A stretch of 64,000 bases of DNA from Paracoccus marinus (GTDB lineage: Bacteria; Pseudomonadota; Alphaproteobacteria; Rhodobacterales; Rhodobacteraceae): NCBI RefSeq assembly GCF_007018965.1, contig NZ_VJYZ01000007.1, forward strand, positions 62,001 through 126,000. The letters run 5' to 3'. Position 1 is the stretch's first letter. Each line of letters begins with the position of its first letter. Below are positions 48,523-57,894 of this stretch, in pieces. The translations under genes and the position numbers were made by a program. Below the pieces are notes generated by a model. That model ran no database searches and was not told where the DNA came from. It saw only the letters and a list, made by a program, of their open reading frames with translations.

Positions 48523-49178
48523 GGACTGACCTGCCCTTGCAGCGACGCGGCCGCCCGCGCTCGGCCGCCGATCGCGTCCCAGTCGCGGGCACGCTGGTCG
48601 GCCTCGGGCGCGATCCAGCTGCCGCCGACGCAGGTCACGTTCGCGAGGGCGAGATAGTCGGGGGCGGTCGCGGTGGTGATCCCGCCCGTGGGGCAGAAGC
48701 TCAGCTGCGGCAGTGGTCCGGCCAGTGCCTTCAGCAGCGCGCGCCCGCCGACCGCCTCGGCGGGAAACAGTTTCAGCATGTCGAAACCCATGTCGCGCGC
48801 GGCCATCGCCTCGGTCGCGGTGGCGACGCCGGGCAGCAGCGGCAGGTCCAGATCCTCGCAGGCGGCGGCGATCGCGTCGGTCAGGCCGGGCGACACGGCG
48901 AAGGTCGCGCCGTGATCCTTGGCGCGCCGCGCGTCGTCGGCGCTCAGCACCGTGCCCGCGCCCACGTGCCCGCCCGGCAGCGCCGCCATCGCCCGGATCG
49001 CGTCGAGCGCGGCGTCAGATCGCAGCGTGACCTCCAGCACCGGCAACCCGGCCCCGATCAGCGTCCGGCCCAGGTCCGCCGCCACGGCCGCGTCCGGGAT
49101 GACCAGCACCGGGATCACCGGGGCGAGGCCGCAAAGATAGCGGGTGTGGTCGGAACGTGACGGGGTCAGGCTGGTCAT
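48519..49178 (-). CDS. eda: KDPG / KHG aldolase
   Basis: A 219-residue class I aldolase cleaving 2-keto-3-deoxy-6-phosphogluconate to pyruvate and glyceraldehyde 3-phosphate (Entner-Doudoroff). The Schiff-base Lys is in [12 protein letters not shown], the catalytic Glu in [14 protein letters not shown], and [10 protein letters not shown] follows. AAAGGA lies seven bases before the ATG at 49176-49178. It is downstream of the YgiB-like gene (29-base gap) on the same strand; no edd or zwf is in the window. Confidence 0.95.
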   Translation of the reverse strand: MTSLTPSRSDHTRYLCGLAPVIPVLVIPDAAVAADLGRTLIGAGLPVLEVTLRSDAALDAIRAMAALPGGHVGAGTVLSADDARRAKDHGATFAVSPGLTDAIAAACEDLDLPLLPGVATATEAMAARDMGFDMLKLFPAEAVGGRALLKALAGPLPQLSFCPTGGITTATAPDYLALANVTCVGGSWIAPEADQRARDWDAIGGRARAAASLQGQVSP

Positions 49179-49207
49179 GGGGTGTCCTTTCACGGTCCGT
49201 GGGTGGT

Positions 49208-49870
49208 TCAGCCGCCGACGCTGCGCGCGGCCCCGCCGCCGGTGCCGCTCACGCCGCGCGAGGTGGCCGAGCGGCCGAACCCGCCCCGCTGCGACACCTG
49301 CGTCGAGGTCATCGGCGCCTTGCCGATGGTCGAGGGCGCGCGGGTAAAGGTGTTCCCGGGCACCCGCGCCGAGCCGCGGTTCGAGGCGAAGGACTGGTTG
49401 CCGTTGGGCGTCGAATAGCCGTTGGGCGTGCGGATCATCGGCTGGCTGAAGATGCCGCCGCCGCGCGACAGCATCGACCCCATCATGTAGCCCACGAGCA
49501 GCGGCATGAAGCTGAAACCCCCGCCCTGGTTCTGCTGCGCGGCCGGATCGCCCCCGCAGGCGCCCGCGCCGTGTTCCTGTTCGCACAGCTCCTTGCTGGC
49601 GTAGCGGGGCGCGGTTTCCAGATGCTCTTTCTCGGCCGCGGCGAACTGGGTGCGGCAGTCGTCCTCGGTGAAAAACAGCCCGCCTTCCTTGGCGGCGGCA
49701 AGGCAGCTGTCGAGATCGGGAAAAGCCTGCGCATCGACCTTGTCGTCCTCGCACGCGGCGAGCGTCAGCATCGTGGCCCCGGCCAGCAGCAGCGCGACAT
49801 GGCGCGACCGCTTGCGGGCCGGGCGCGCGGCGGGGGCGGAAATGCGGGGGGTCGGGGTCTGGATGGTCAT
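49208..49870 (-). CDS. DUF1190 (YgiB-like) lipoprotein
   Basis: A 220-residue protein. About 25 basic and Pro-rich residues precede a hydrophobic stretch ending in the lipobox LAAC, so it is probably a lipoprotein. The DUF1190 part has ECxxAxxE-like FPDLDSCLAAAKEGG, FFTEDDCRTQFAAAEKEH and ELCEQEHGAGACGG, with conserved cysteines. The rest is a Gly/Ser/Arg-rich tail with a short hydrophobic stretch. It starts four bases after the stop of the YgiC-like ligase gene, the same pairing as E. coli ygiB-ygiC. Confidence 0.83.
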   Translation of the reverse strand: MTIQTPTPRISAPAARPARKRSRHVALLLAGATMLTLAACEDDKVDAQAFPDLDSCLAAAKEGGLFFTEDDCRTQFAAAEKEHLETAPRYASKELCEQEHGAGACGGDPAAQQNQGGGFSFMPLLVGYMMGSMLSRGGGIFSQPMIRTPNGYSTPNGNQSFASNRGSARVPGNTFTRAPSTIGKAPMTSTQVSQRGGFGRSATSRGVSGTGGGAARSVGG

Positions 49871-49873
49871 GGC

Positions 49874-51091
49874 TTAGCCCTCGATGAAATGCGGCTTGAA
49901 GCGCGACAGGTTGTGGGTGATGCGGGTCCGGTCCTCGCGCACGCCAAGGCCCGCGCAGCGCAGGCCCAGGATCCACGCGCCCAAGACCGGGTGGAAGCCG
50001 TCGAAATCGGGCAGCGGCGCCAGCGCCTGCACGACCTGCGGATGGTGCGAATAGCTCTCGTCGGGGGCGCGCTCGGTCTCGTGCCCGTTCTCGGTAATGA
50101 CGACGCCCGCGCCTTCGCGCGAGAACACGGGCTTGGTGACGTGCCCGCGCCTGAGCAGCGGCTCGGCCAGGGCGATGGCGTCGGCGAAGTCGCCGCGTTC
50201 GCCCCGCCGCGCGGCGTCGAGGTCGGCGGCGAAAAAGGCGGGCAGAAGGTTGGGGTGGTCGGGGAACATTTGCCACAGCAGCGGCAGGATGCCCTTGTTG
50301 GACAGCACCGCCTTCCACGGCGGCTCGATGAAGCGGGTCTGCGAGGGTTGCAGGTTCGCGGCAAAGTCGTCGCGCAGCATGTCTTCCCACGGATACAGCT
50401 TGAACAGCGTGCCGATCACCCGGTCCCTGTCGTCGGCGAACTGGCCGTCCTCGCTGAGCCCGATGTCGGCAAGCGCCGTGAAATGCGCGCCAAGCCCCGC
50501 CTCGCGCGCGGCCCAGGCCATCGCCTCGACCGTGGCGAAATCCTCGGGGTTGTCGCGGTCGGCGGCAAAATGGATGTCCTCGCCCTGCGCCGCGATCTCG
50601 GCCCAGCGTTCGACCAGCGCCTCGTGGATGGTGTTGAACTGGTCGGTGTTGGGGCCAAGCGTGCCCGCGTCGCGGCTTTCCTCGAACCACAGCCACTGGA
50701 ACGCGGCGGATTCGTAAAGCGAGGTAGGCGTGTCGGCGTTGTATTCCAGAAGCTTCGCGGGGCCGCTGCCGTCATAGGCGAGGTCGAAGCGACCGTAGAG
50801 CTCCGGCTCACCGTTGGCCCAGCTGCGTTCGACGAAATCCCAGTGCGGGCGCGGGATTTCCAGCCGGGTCATCCATTCCTCGGACGTGACGGCGTGGGCC
50901 ACCGCCTGCCGGCACATGTCGTGCAGTTCGGTCGAGGGGTCCTCGATGTCGTCTTCGATCTGGCGCAGGGTGAAGCGGTAGGCCGAGGTTTCGTCCCAGT
51001 AGGGCTCGCCGCCCATGTCGGCGAAGGTGAACCCCACCTCGGCGGCGCGATCGCGCCAGCCGGGCCGTTCGGCAACGGTGATCTTCTGCAT
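49874..51091 (-). CDS. Glutathionylspermidine synthase-family ATP-grasp protein (YgiC-like)
   Basis: A 405-residue ATP-grasp ligase. Features: YWDETSAYRFTLRQIEDDIE, RFDLAYDGSGPAKLLEYNADTP, ATP-binding LPLLWQMFPDHP and KPVFSREGAGVVI. It lacks the amidase half of glutathionylspermidine synthetase. Family members (YgiC, YjfC) were thought to form peptide bonds with spermidine, but their substrates are unknown. The ATG at 51089-51091 was chosen; the frame continues 18 residues upstream. It is translationally close to the YgiB-like lipoprotein gene. Confidence 0.88.
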   Translation of the reverse strand: MQKITVAERPGWRDRAAEVGFTFADMGGEPYWDETSAYRFTLRQIEDDIEDPSTELHDMCRQAVAHAVTSEEWMTRLEIPRPHWDFVERSWANGEPELYGRFDLAYDGSGPAKLLEYNADTPTSLYESAAFQWLWFEESRDAGTLGPNTDQFNTIHEALVERWAEIAAQGEDIHFAADRDNPEDFATVEAMAWAAREAGLGAHFTALADIGLSEDGQFADDRDRVIGTLFKLYPWEDMLRDDFAANLQPSQTRFIEPPWKAVLSNKGILPLLWQMFPDHPNLLPAFFAADLDAARRGERGDFADAIALAEPLLRRGHVTKPVFSREGAGVVITENGHETERAPDESYSHHPQVVQALAPLPDFDGFHPVLGAWILGLRCAGLGVREDRTRITHNLSRFKPHFIEG

Positions 51092-51173
51092 CGCGGCTCC
51101 TGTTCCTGCCCTGTCCGATTTGGCCCGGCCGGATCGGCTTTGCAAGATTGAAGGGCTCGCTCATGCGGGCCGG

Positions 51174-52034
51174 TCAGGCGAAACGCTTCGCCCCCGAGAC
51201 GCAGGCGACCACGACCGCGGCGGACGCGACCATGGTCCACCCGATCGGCTCACCCAGCAGGATGGCGGCCAGCAGGAACCCGAAGAACGGCTGCAGCAGT
51301 TGCAGCTGGCCCACGCGGGCGATGCCGCCGGTCGCAAGGCCGCGATACCAGAACACGAACCCCACCAGCATGCTGAACACCGACACGTAGGCAAGGCCGA
51401 TCCACGCCGGGCGCCCGACCCGGCCCAGATCGTCGGGCCAGCTGGCAAGCGCGATCGCGGCCATGACCGGCAAGGACAGCAGCAGCGCCCACGAAATGAC
51501 CTGCCACCCGCCCAGCCGGCGCGAAAGCGTCGCCCCCTCGGCATAGCCCAGCCCGCAGACGAGGATCGCCGCGATCATCAGCAGGTCGCCCCGCATCGTG
51601 CCGCCCTCGCTTCCATACCGCGCGAATCCGGCGACGGCGACCGCGCCGAGGATCGAGAAAAGCCAGAAGGCCGGCCGGGGCCGTTCGCCGCCGCGCAAGA
51701 CCCCGAAGATCGCGGTGGCGAGCGGCAGGAAGCCGATGAAGACGATCGAATGCGCCGCCGTGATCCGCTGAAGCGCAAGCGCGGTCAGCAGCGGAAAGCC
51801 GATGACGCCGCCGATGGCGACCAGCGCCAGCGGACCGATGTCGGATCGCTGCGGACGGCGCTGGCGAAGCGCCAGCAACAACAGCGCGGCCAGCGCGGCG
51901 GCGATCACCGCCCGGACCGAGGTGAGGAACATGGGCGAGAAACCCGCCACCGCCACCCGCGTGGCGGGCAGCGAGCCGCTGAAGATGATTACCCCCAAAA
52001 GGCCGCTGCCCCATCCGCCGAGCCGAAGCGTCAT
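51174..52034 (-). CDS. EamA/DMT-family transporter
   Basis: A 286-residue membrane protein with ten helices arranged as two EamA repeats. First repeat: GVIIFSGSLPATRVAVAGFS; second: GDLLMIAAILVCGLGYAEGA and LAYVSVFSMLVGFVFWYRGL. Family members export amino acids or metabolites. It is 65 bases downstream of hemB on the same strand and precedes the YgiC-like gene by 83 bases. Confidence 0.88.
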   Translation of the reverse strand: MTLRLGGWGSGLLGVIIFSGSLPATRVAVAGFSPMFLTSVRAVIAAALAALLLLALRQRRPQRSDIGPLALVAIGGVIGFPLLTALALQRITAAHSIVFIGFLPLATAIFGVLRGGERPRPAFWLFSILGAVAVAGFARYGSEGGTMRGDLLMIAAILVCGLGYAEGATLSRRLGGWQVISWALLLSLPVMAAIALASWPDDLGRVGRPAWIGLAYVSVFSMLVGFVFWYRGLATGGIARVGQLQLLQPFFGFLLAAILLGEPIGWTMVASAAVVVACVSGAKRFA

Positions 52035-52098
52035 CCGTCGTTCCTCCGCCTGTCAATCATTCTTGCCGCTCGGGGTCGGCGCGCCGCCCCGCTTTTGC

Positions 52099-53103
52099 TC
52101 ACCCTGCCGCCAGCGTCTCGGCGACCTGCGGGGCGTAGTAGGTCAGGACCCCGTCGCAACCCGCGCGGAGAAAGCCGAGCAGGCTTTCGGCCACCGCGTC
52201 GCGGCTGAGCCATCCGGCGCGGATCGCCCCTTCCAGCATCGCGTATTCGCCGCTGACCTGATAGGCGAAGGTGGGCGCGCCGAACCGGTCCTTCACCTCG
52301 CGGCAGAGGTCGAGATAGGGCATCCCCGGCTTCACTATCACCATGTCCGCGCCCTCGGACAGGTCGCGCGCCACGCAGCGGATGGCCTCGCCCCGGTTCG
52401 CGGGGTTGATCTGATAGGTCTTCTTGTCGCCCACCAGCCGCCCCGAGGCGCCGACCGCGTCGCGGAACGGACCGTAGAAGCTGGACGCGAACTTTGCCGC
52501 ATAGGACAGGATCGCCACGTCCTTGTGGCCAGCGGCTTCCAGCGCCGCCCGCAGCGCGCCGATGCGCCCGTCCATCATGTCGCTGGGACCAAGGATGTCC
52601 GCGCCCGCATCCGCCTGCGCCAGCCCCATCCGCACCAGCGCCTCGACCGTCTCGTCGTTGAGGATGATCCCGTCGCGGACCAGCCCGTCATGCCCGTTGA
52701 TGTTGTAGGGATCGAGCGCGATGTCGGTCATCACCGCCAGGTCTGGCGCGACTTCCTTCACCGCGCGGATCGCCTGGTTGCCGATGTTGTCCGCATCCCA
52801 GGCGCGGGCGCAGGTCTCGTCCTTCAGGGCGGGATCGGAATGCGGGAAGATGCAGATCGCCGGAATGCCAAGGCGCGCGGCCCGTTCGGCCGCCCGCCGC
52901 GCGCCGTCCAGCGTCAGCCGTTCGACACCCGGCATCGACGCGATCTCGCCTTCGGCGCCCGGAACCTCGGTCACGAAGATCGGCCAGATCAGGTTGCTGA
53001 CGGACAGCGCGTGTTCGGCCGTCAGCGCGCGGATCGCGGGGGTGCGGCGCAGGCGGCGCAGGCGGGTCGCGGGGTAGGGGGCGATGACGGGGGTCGCGGT
53101 CAT
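52099..53103 (-). CDS. hemB: Delta-aminolevulinic acid dehydratase (porphobilinogen synthase)
   Basis: A 334-residue enzyme that joins two 5-aminolevulinates in haem, chlorophyll and cobalamin synthesis. The Schiff-base lysines are in SYAAKFASSFYGPFR and DMVIVKPGMPYLD. The usual zinc Cys triad is replaced by Asp and Asn residues (MTDIALDPYNINGHDG), the mark of a zinc-independent, often Mg-stimulated, enzyme as in Rhodobacter. GAAGGA precedes the ATG at 53101-53103. It lies upstream of the EamA gene. Confidence 0.96.
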   Translation of the reverse strand: MTATPVIAPYPATRLRRLRRTPAIRALTAEHALSVSNLIWPIFVTEVPGAEGEIASMPGVERLTLDGARRAAERAARLGIPAICIFPHSDPALKDETCARAWDADNIGNQAIRAVKEVAPDLAVMTDIALDPYNINGHDGLVRDGIILNDETVEALVRMGLAQADAGADILGPSDMMDGRIGALRAALEAAGHKDVAILSYAAKFASSFYGPFRDAVGASGRLVGDKKTYQINPANRGEAIRCVARDLSEGADMVIVKPGMPYLDLCREVKDRFGAPTFAYQVSGEYAMLEGAIRAGWLSRDAVAESLLGFLRAGCDGVLTYYAPQVAETLAAG

Positions 53104-53296
53104 GTGGCTTCCTTCGGCTGGCAAGTGCGGGCGGCGGCCATGCGGGGGGCGCGGTCAGGGCGGGCAGCGGGGCCGCCCGTCCGTGATACGGGGCATTGGC
53201 GGGGCGCCGCAACCGCTGGCGGTTTCGCGTTCCCTCGCGCGGGGCCAATCCCTAAGGTAAGGGTTCGGGCGGGTTTTTGTTCTCAGGACGTGGGAC

Positions 53297-53899
53297 GTGG
53301 CGGGATACGAAGGGTTCATGAAGCTTCTGGACCTGCGGTCCTTCAGCTCGGTCTGGTACTGGCTGGCGCTTCTGTCCGCGTGGACGGTCGTCGGGCGCGG
53401 CATTCTGGGCGTGCCCGGCGAGGTGCTGCACCGCGCCCGCGCCGCGATGCGGCCCGACGGTGACACCGGGGCGGGCGATCCGGTCCCGGCCGTCGCCCCG
53501 GCCGAGGGGCTGCTGCTGCTCGACTGGCTGTCGCTGACGCTGCCGCGCTGGCACGTGCCGCCGCTGGACGGCGCGATCCTTGCCGGAACCGGCGCCTTCG
53601 TCATGACCAGCCTCGGCGTTCTGGGCTTCGGCTACGGGCTGGAACTGGCGCAGGCGGTGTTCCTGCTGGCGGCGCCGCTGGCGGTCCTGCTGCTGCTGCG
53701 GGTGCGGCTGGCGCATCGCCTGTTGCCGGTGCTGGCCGACGCCCATGCCGGGCGCGTCCCGCCCGCGACGGCGGCCCGGACCGCCGCCGCCGCCATGGTC
53801 CGCCACCGACTGCAGGGAATGGTGCTGTCGATGCTGGCGGTTGCCGCCGCCGCGACCTGGGGGACCTGGTGGGTCATCGTCCACCCCTACGGTTTCTGA
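53297..53899 (+). CDS. Conserved alphaproteobacterial membrane protein
   Basis: A 200-residue membrane protein with about four helices. It starts MAGYEGFMKLLDLRSFSSVWYWLALL and has GILGVPGEVLHRARA, then LDGAILAGTGAFVMTSLGVLG and a C-terminal helix. Similar proteins in Rhodobacterales have been labelled a component of the SufBCD complex, but I see nothing that supports iron-sulfur work. It lies upstream of mfd with a 67-base gap. The 193-base gap before it holds nothing recognisable. Confidence 0.7.
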   Translation: MAGYEGFMKLLDLRSFSSVWYWLALLSAWTVVGRGILGVPGEVLHRARAAMRPDGDTGAGDPVPAVAPAEGLLLLDWLSLTLPRWHVPPLDGAILAGTGAFVMTSLGVLGFGYGLELAQAVFLLAAPLAVLLLLRVRLAHRLLPVLADAHAGRVPPATAARTAAAAMVRHRLQGMVLSMLAVAAAATWGTWWVIVHPYGF

Positions 53900-53931
53900 T
53901 CCGCCCCGCGCGAGACCCGGGCCCGCGCGGC

Positions 53932-53959
53932 TTGACTTCCCCGGCCCTCGGTTTACCTC
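53932..53959 (+). promoter_or_regulatory. Promoter candidate for mfd, possibly leaderless
   Basis: TTGACT (53932-53937), 16 bases, TACCTC (53954-53959), seven bases before the mfd ATG. There is no Shine-Dalgarno, so the transcript may start at about the ATG. Confidence 0.42.
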
Positions 53960-53966
53960 AACCCCC

Positions 53967-56900
53967 ATGTCCGAGAACCTGATCCTATCCGGCGCCCCCG
54001 AGGGCATGGACGCAGCCCTGCTGGCGCAGGAGGCGCAGGCGGCCGCCGGGCGCGGCGCCGCCGTGGTCCACGTCGCCCGCGATGACCGGCGAATGGCCGC
54101 GATGCGCGCCGCGCTGTCGTTCTTTGCCCCGCAGCTCGCGGTGCTGGAGTTTCCCGCCTGGGACACGACGCCCTACGACCGCGTGTCGCCGTCGGGCGAG
54201 ATCATGGCGCAGCGGCTGCAGGTGCTGGCGGCGCTTGCTTCGGGCACGGGCGACGGCGGCGTCATCGGGCCGCCCTTCGTCCTGCTGACCACGCTCAACG
54301 CCGCCATGCAGCGCGTGCCCGCGCGCGATACGGTGCGCGGCACCAGCTTCGCCGCCGTCAAGGGCGAGCGGCTGGACGAGGCGCGGCTGCGCGCCTTCCT
54401 CGTCCGCATGGGATTTTCGCAGGCGCCGACCGTGACCGAACCCGGCGACTACGCGGTGCGCGGCGGCATCATCGACATCTTCCCGCCCGGCGGATCCGGC
54501 CCGGTCCGGCTGGACCTCTTCGGCGACGTGCTGGACGGCATCCGCCGGTTCGACCCGGAAACGCAGCGCAGTCTCGGCAGCCTCGACCGGGTCGAGATCG
54601 CGCCCATGTCCGAGGTCGTGCTGGACGACGCATCCATCACCCGCTTCCGCACCACCTACCGCGCCGAATACGGCGGCGGCGCGAACGATCCCCTGTACGA
54701 GGCGATCAGCGCCGGCCAGAAGGTCGCGGGGATGGAACACTGGCTGCCGTGGTTCCACGAGCGGCTGGACAGCCTGTTCGACTATCTGCCCAATGCGTCG
54801 GTGATGCTGGACGACCACCTGGAACAGGTGCGCGCGGGCCGCTGGCACACGGTCAGCGAACAGTACGACGCCCGGCGCGAGGCGATGGGCAAGCGCAGCG
54901 GCGACAGCGTCTATCGCCCCGTCGCGCCTTTGCTGCTGTTCGCGGACGAGGGGGAATGGTCCGCCTGGATGGCCGCGGGGCGCACGCTGCGGCTGTCGGT
55001 CCTGCACCAGCCGCCGGGGCCGGGCGTGCTGGACGCGGGCGGCCGCGCTGGCCGCAACTTCGCGCCCGAGCGGCAGGCCGAAAAGACCGACCTGTTCGGC
55101 GCGCTGGCCGGCCACATCCGCGACCTGCGAAAGACCCGCCGCGTCGTGGTCGCAACCTTTTCCGAAGGCGCGCGCGAACGCCTGACCGGGCTTCTGGCCG
55201 ACGAGGGGCTGGTCGGCGCGGCCCCCATCGGCGCGCTGCGCGACCTTTCCGACCAGCAGGGATCGCTGGGTATCGCCGTCTGGCCGCTCGAGGAAGGCTT
55301 CGTCGCCGACGGCAAGGCGACCGGCGCGCTCGCCGTCATCTCGGAACAGGACGTGCTGGGCGACCGGCTGATCCGCGGCGCGAAGAAGCGGCGGCGGGCC
55401 GAGAATTTCCTCAAGGACACGACCACGCTCAGCCCCGGCGACCTGGTGGTCCACGTCGAACACGGGATCGGCCGTTACACGCGGCTTGAGACGATCAAGG
55501 CGCTTGGCGTCCCGCATGACTGCGTGGCGCTGGAATACGCGGGCGGGGACCGGCTGTACCTGCCGGTCGAAAACATCGAGCTGCTGACCCGCTACGGCCA
55601 TGAACAGGGGCTGCTCGACAAGCTGGGCGGCGGCGCGTGGCAGGCGCGGAAGTCGCGGCTGAAGGACCGGATCCGCCAGATCGCCGACAAGCTGATGCGG
55701 ATCGCGGCCGAGCGCGTGCTGCGCGCCGCGCCCGTCCTGGAACCCGAGCACCACGAGTGGGAGGCGTTCGCCGCCCGCTTTCCCTATACCGAGACCGACG
55801 ACCAGATGGCCGCGATCGAGGACGTGTCCGAGGACCTGTCGGCCGGTCGGCCGATGGACCGGCTGGTGGTGGGCGACGTGGGCTTCGGCAAGACCGAGGT
55901 CGCGATGCGCGCGGCCTTTGTCGCGGCATCCCAGGGCAAGCAGGTCGCGGTGGTCGCGCCGACGACGCTGCTTGCGCGCCAGCACTTCCGCAGCTTCGCC
56001 GAACGCTTCCGCGGCACGGCGATCACCGTGCGGCCGCTGTCGCGGTTCGTCACCGCGCGCGACGCGGCCGAAACCCGCGCAGGACTTGCCGACGGCACCG
56101 TGGACATCGTCGTCGGCACCCATGCGGTGCTGGCCAAGCAGGTCCGGTTCAAGGACCTCGGCCTTCTCATCATCGACGAGGAACAGCACTTCGGCGTCGC
56201 CCACAAGGAACGGCTGAAGGAACTGCGGTCGGACATCCACGTCCTGACCCTGACCGCGACGCCGATCCCGCGCACGCTGCAACTGTCGCTCACCGGCGTG
56301 CGCGACCTGTCGGTGATCGGCACGCCGCCGGTGGACCGTCTCGCCATCCGCACCTACGTGTCCGAATTCGACAGCGTCACCATCCGCGAGGCGCTGCTGC
56401 GCGAGAAATACCGCGGCGGGCAGTCGTTCTTTGTCGTCCCGCGCCTCTCTGACCTGCCCGAGGTCGAGGACTGGCTGCGCGGGAACGTGCCCGAGGTCAG
56501 CTTCATCGTCGCCCACGGTCAGCTTGCGGCGGGCGACCTGGACGAGCGGATGAACGCTTTTTACGACGGCAGCCACGACGTGCTGCTGGCGACGACGATC
56601 GTGGAATCCGGCCTCGACATCCCGCGCGCGAACACGATGATCGTGTGGCGCGCCGACATGTTCGGCCTGTCCCAGCTTTACCAGATCCGCGGCCGCGTGG
56701 GCCGGTCCAAGACCCGCGCCTATGCCTATCTGACCACGAAGCCGCGCGTCCCGCTGACGCCGCAGGCGATCCGGCGGCTGAAGTTCCTGGGCTCGATCGA
56801 CAGCCTTGGCGCGGGGTTCAACCTCGCCTCGCAGGACCTGGACCTGCGCGGGGCGGGCAACCTTCTGGGCGAGGAGCAGTCGGGCCACATCAAGGAGGTG

Positions 56901-57719
56901 GGGTTCGAACTGTACCAGCAGATGCTGGAGGAAACGATCGCCAAGCTGAAATCGGGCGAGCTTGAGGGCACGCCCGACGACGAATGGGCGCCGCAGCTGA
57001 ACCTGGGCGTGCCGGTGACGATTCCCGAAAGCTTCATCCCCGATCTGGACGTGCGGCTGGACCTCTATCGCCGCCTGTCGCAGCTGACGACCAAGGTCGA
57101 ACTGGAAGGCTTCGCGGCCGAGCTGATCGACCGCTTCGGCCCGCTGCCGCGCGAGGTGAACACGCTGCTGCTCGTCATCCGCATCAAGGCGATGGCCAAG
57201 CGCGCCAACATCGCCAAGCTGGATGCGGGCCCCAAGGGCGCGACGGTCCAGTTCCACATGGACCGCTTTCCGAACCCGGCCGGGCTGGTGGAGTTCCTGG
57301 ACGAACAGAACGGGCGCGCGCGGATCGTGGACAACAAGATCGTCGTCGCGCGAGAGTGGAAAACCGACGCCGACCGGATCAAGGGCGCATTCGGTGTGGC
57401 CCGCGATCTGGCGGCCAAGGTAAAGGCGGGCGAGGGCCCGACTTCGGTCGGCGTGGATCGGGGGCCGAAGGCTGCGACCGCGAAAGCGGGCGCGCAGCCG
57501 GGCAGCGACGCGGTTCGGGGCAAGCCGGGGTCCGCCCAGGCCGGGCCGACGACCACGGTCGCTGCGGTGGCAAAGGCCGTGGCACCGACCGCGCGCAAGG
57601 ACGGGACGCTGTCGGCGAAACCTGAATCGCGGCCGTTCAAGCCCGTCGTGAAAAGCACGGCACGGGGTGCGGCGGCGCGCGCGGTATTCGATCGCAAGGG
57701 GAAGCCTCGGCCGAGATAG
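53967..57719 (+). CDS. mfd: Transcription-repair coupling factor
   Basis: A 1250-residue DNA translocase that removes RNA polymerase stalled at DNA damage and recruits UvrA. The UvrB-homology region (VLEFPAWDTTPYDRVSPSGE, GDYAVRGGIIDIFPPG), the RNAP-interaction domain (LVVHVEHGIGRYTRLETI), and a RecG-like translocase follow: Walker A GDVGFGKTEVAMRA, DEEQHFGV box and RGRVGRSKTRAYAYL. The C-terminus has the inhibitory UvrA-binding region. About 96 residues of Ala/Lys/Pro-rich tail (from about residue 1155) extend past the usual end. The start at 53967 is the first in-frame start matching the family. Confidence 0.96.
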   Translation: MSENLILSGAPEGMDAALLAQEAQAAAGRGAAVVHVARDDRRMAAMRAALSFFAPQLAVLEFPAWDTTPYDRVSPSGEIMAQRLQVLAALASGTGDGGVIGPPFVLLTTLNAAMQRVPARDTVRGTSFAAVKGERLDEARLRAFLVRMGFSQAPTVTEPGDYAVRGGIIDIFPPGGSGPVRLDLFGDVLDGIRRFDPETQRSLGSLDRVEIAPMSEVVLDDASITRFRTTYRAEYGGGANDPLYEAISAGQKVAGMEHWLPWFHERLDSLFDYLPNASVMLDDHLEQVRAGRWHTVSEQYDARREAMGKRSGDSVYRPVAPLLLFADEGEWSAWMAAGRTLRLSVLHQPPGPGVLDAGGRAGRNFAPERQAEKTDLFGALAGHIRDLRKTRRVVVATFSEGARERLTGLLADEGLVGAAPIGALRDLSDQQGSLGIAVWPLEEGFVADGKATGALAVISEQDVLGDRLIRGAKKRRRAENFLKDTTTLSPGDLVVHVEHGIGRYTRLETIKALGVPHDCVALEYAGGDRLYLPVENIELLTRYGHEQGLLDKLGGGAWQARKSRLKDRIRQIADKLMRIAAERVLRAAPVLEPEHHEWEAFAARFPYTETDDQMAAIEDVSEDLSAGRPMDRLVVGDVGFGKTEVAMRAAFVAASQGKQVAVVAPTTLLARQHFRSFAERFRGTAITVRPLSRFVTARDAAETRAGLADGTVDIVVGTHAVLAKQVRFKDLGLLIIDEEQHFGVAHKERLKELRSDIHVLTLTATPIPRTLQLSLTGVRDLSVIGTPPVDRLAIRTYVSEFDSVTIREALLREKYRGGQSFFVVPRLSDLPEVEDWLRGNVPEVSFIVAHGQLAAGDLDERMNAFYDGSHDVLLATTIVESGLDIPRANTMIVWRADMFGLSQLYQIRGRVGRSKTRAYAYLTTKPRVPLTPQAIRRLKFLGSIDSLGAGFNLASQDLDLRGAGNLLGEEQSGHIKEVGFELYQQMLEETIAKLKSGELEGTPDDEWAPQLNLGVPVTIPESFIPDLDVRLDLYRRLSQLTTKVELEGFAAELIDRFGPLPREVNTLLLVIRIKAMAKRANIAKLDAGPKGATVQFHMDRFPNPAGLVEFLDEQNGRARIVDNKIVVAREWKTDADRIKGAFGVARDLAAKVKAGEGPTSVGVDRGPKAATAKAGAQPGSDAVRGKPGSAQAGPTTTVAAVAKAVAPTARKDGTLSAKPESRPFKPVVKSTARGAAARAVFDRKGKPRPR

Positions 57720-57894
57720 GGACAGAGGCGCGCGGTGCCGTTCACGTCGGCCGGCGCAAACGGCGATGCTGCACGGACGGTGCGTCGCAGCCCATGCCTC
57801 GCCGACCGGTCCGTTGCGACAGATCAAAGCGGCATGCCCGGTCTCGGCTGGCCACTGCCCGTGGGGCCCAACCGCCCCGTTGTTCCCCTGCCGC

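Noticed and set aside
48519-50696. 725-codon frame running through eda and antisense-free parts of the YgiB/YgiC genes
   Set aside because: Only the last 219 codons match KDPG aldolase; the rest is a shadow frame of the two upstream genes.
52071-52095. Hairpin followed by TTTT on the plus strand between hemB and the EamA gene
   Set aside because: Both flanking genes run on the minus strand, where no T run follows the stem, so it fits no transcript.
53985-57827. Long open frame (about 1280 codons) antisense to mfd
   Set aside because: The same GC artefact; the forward frame is unmistakable Mfd.
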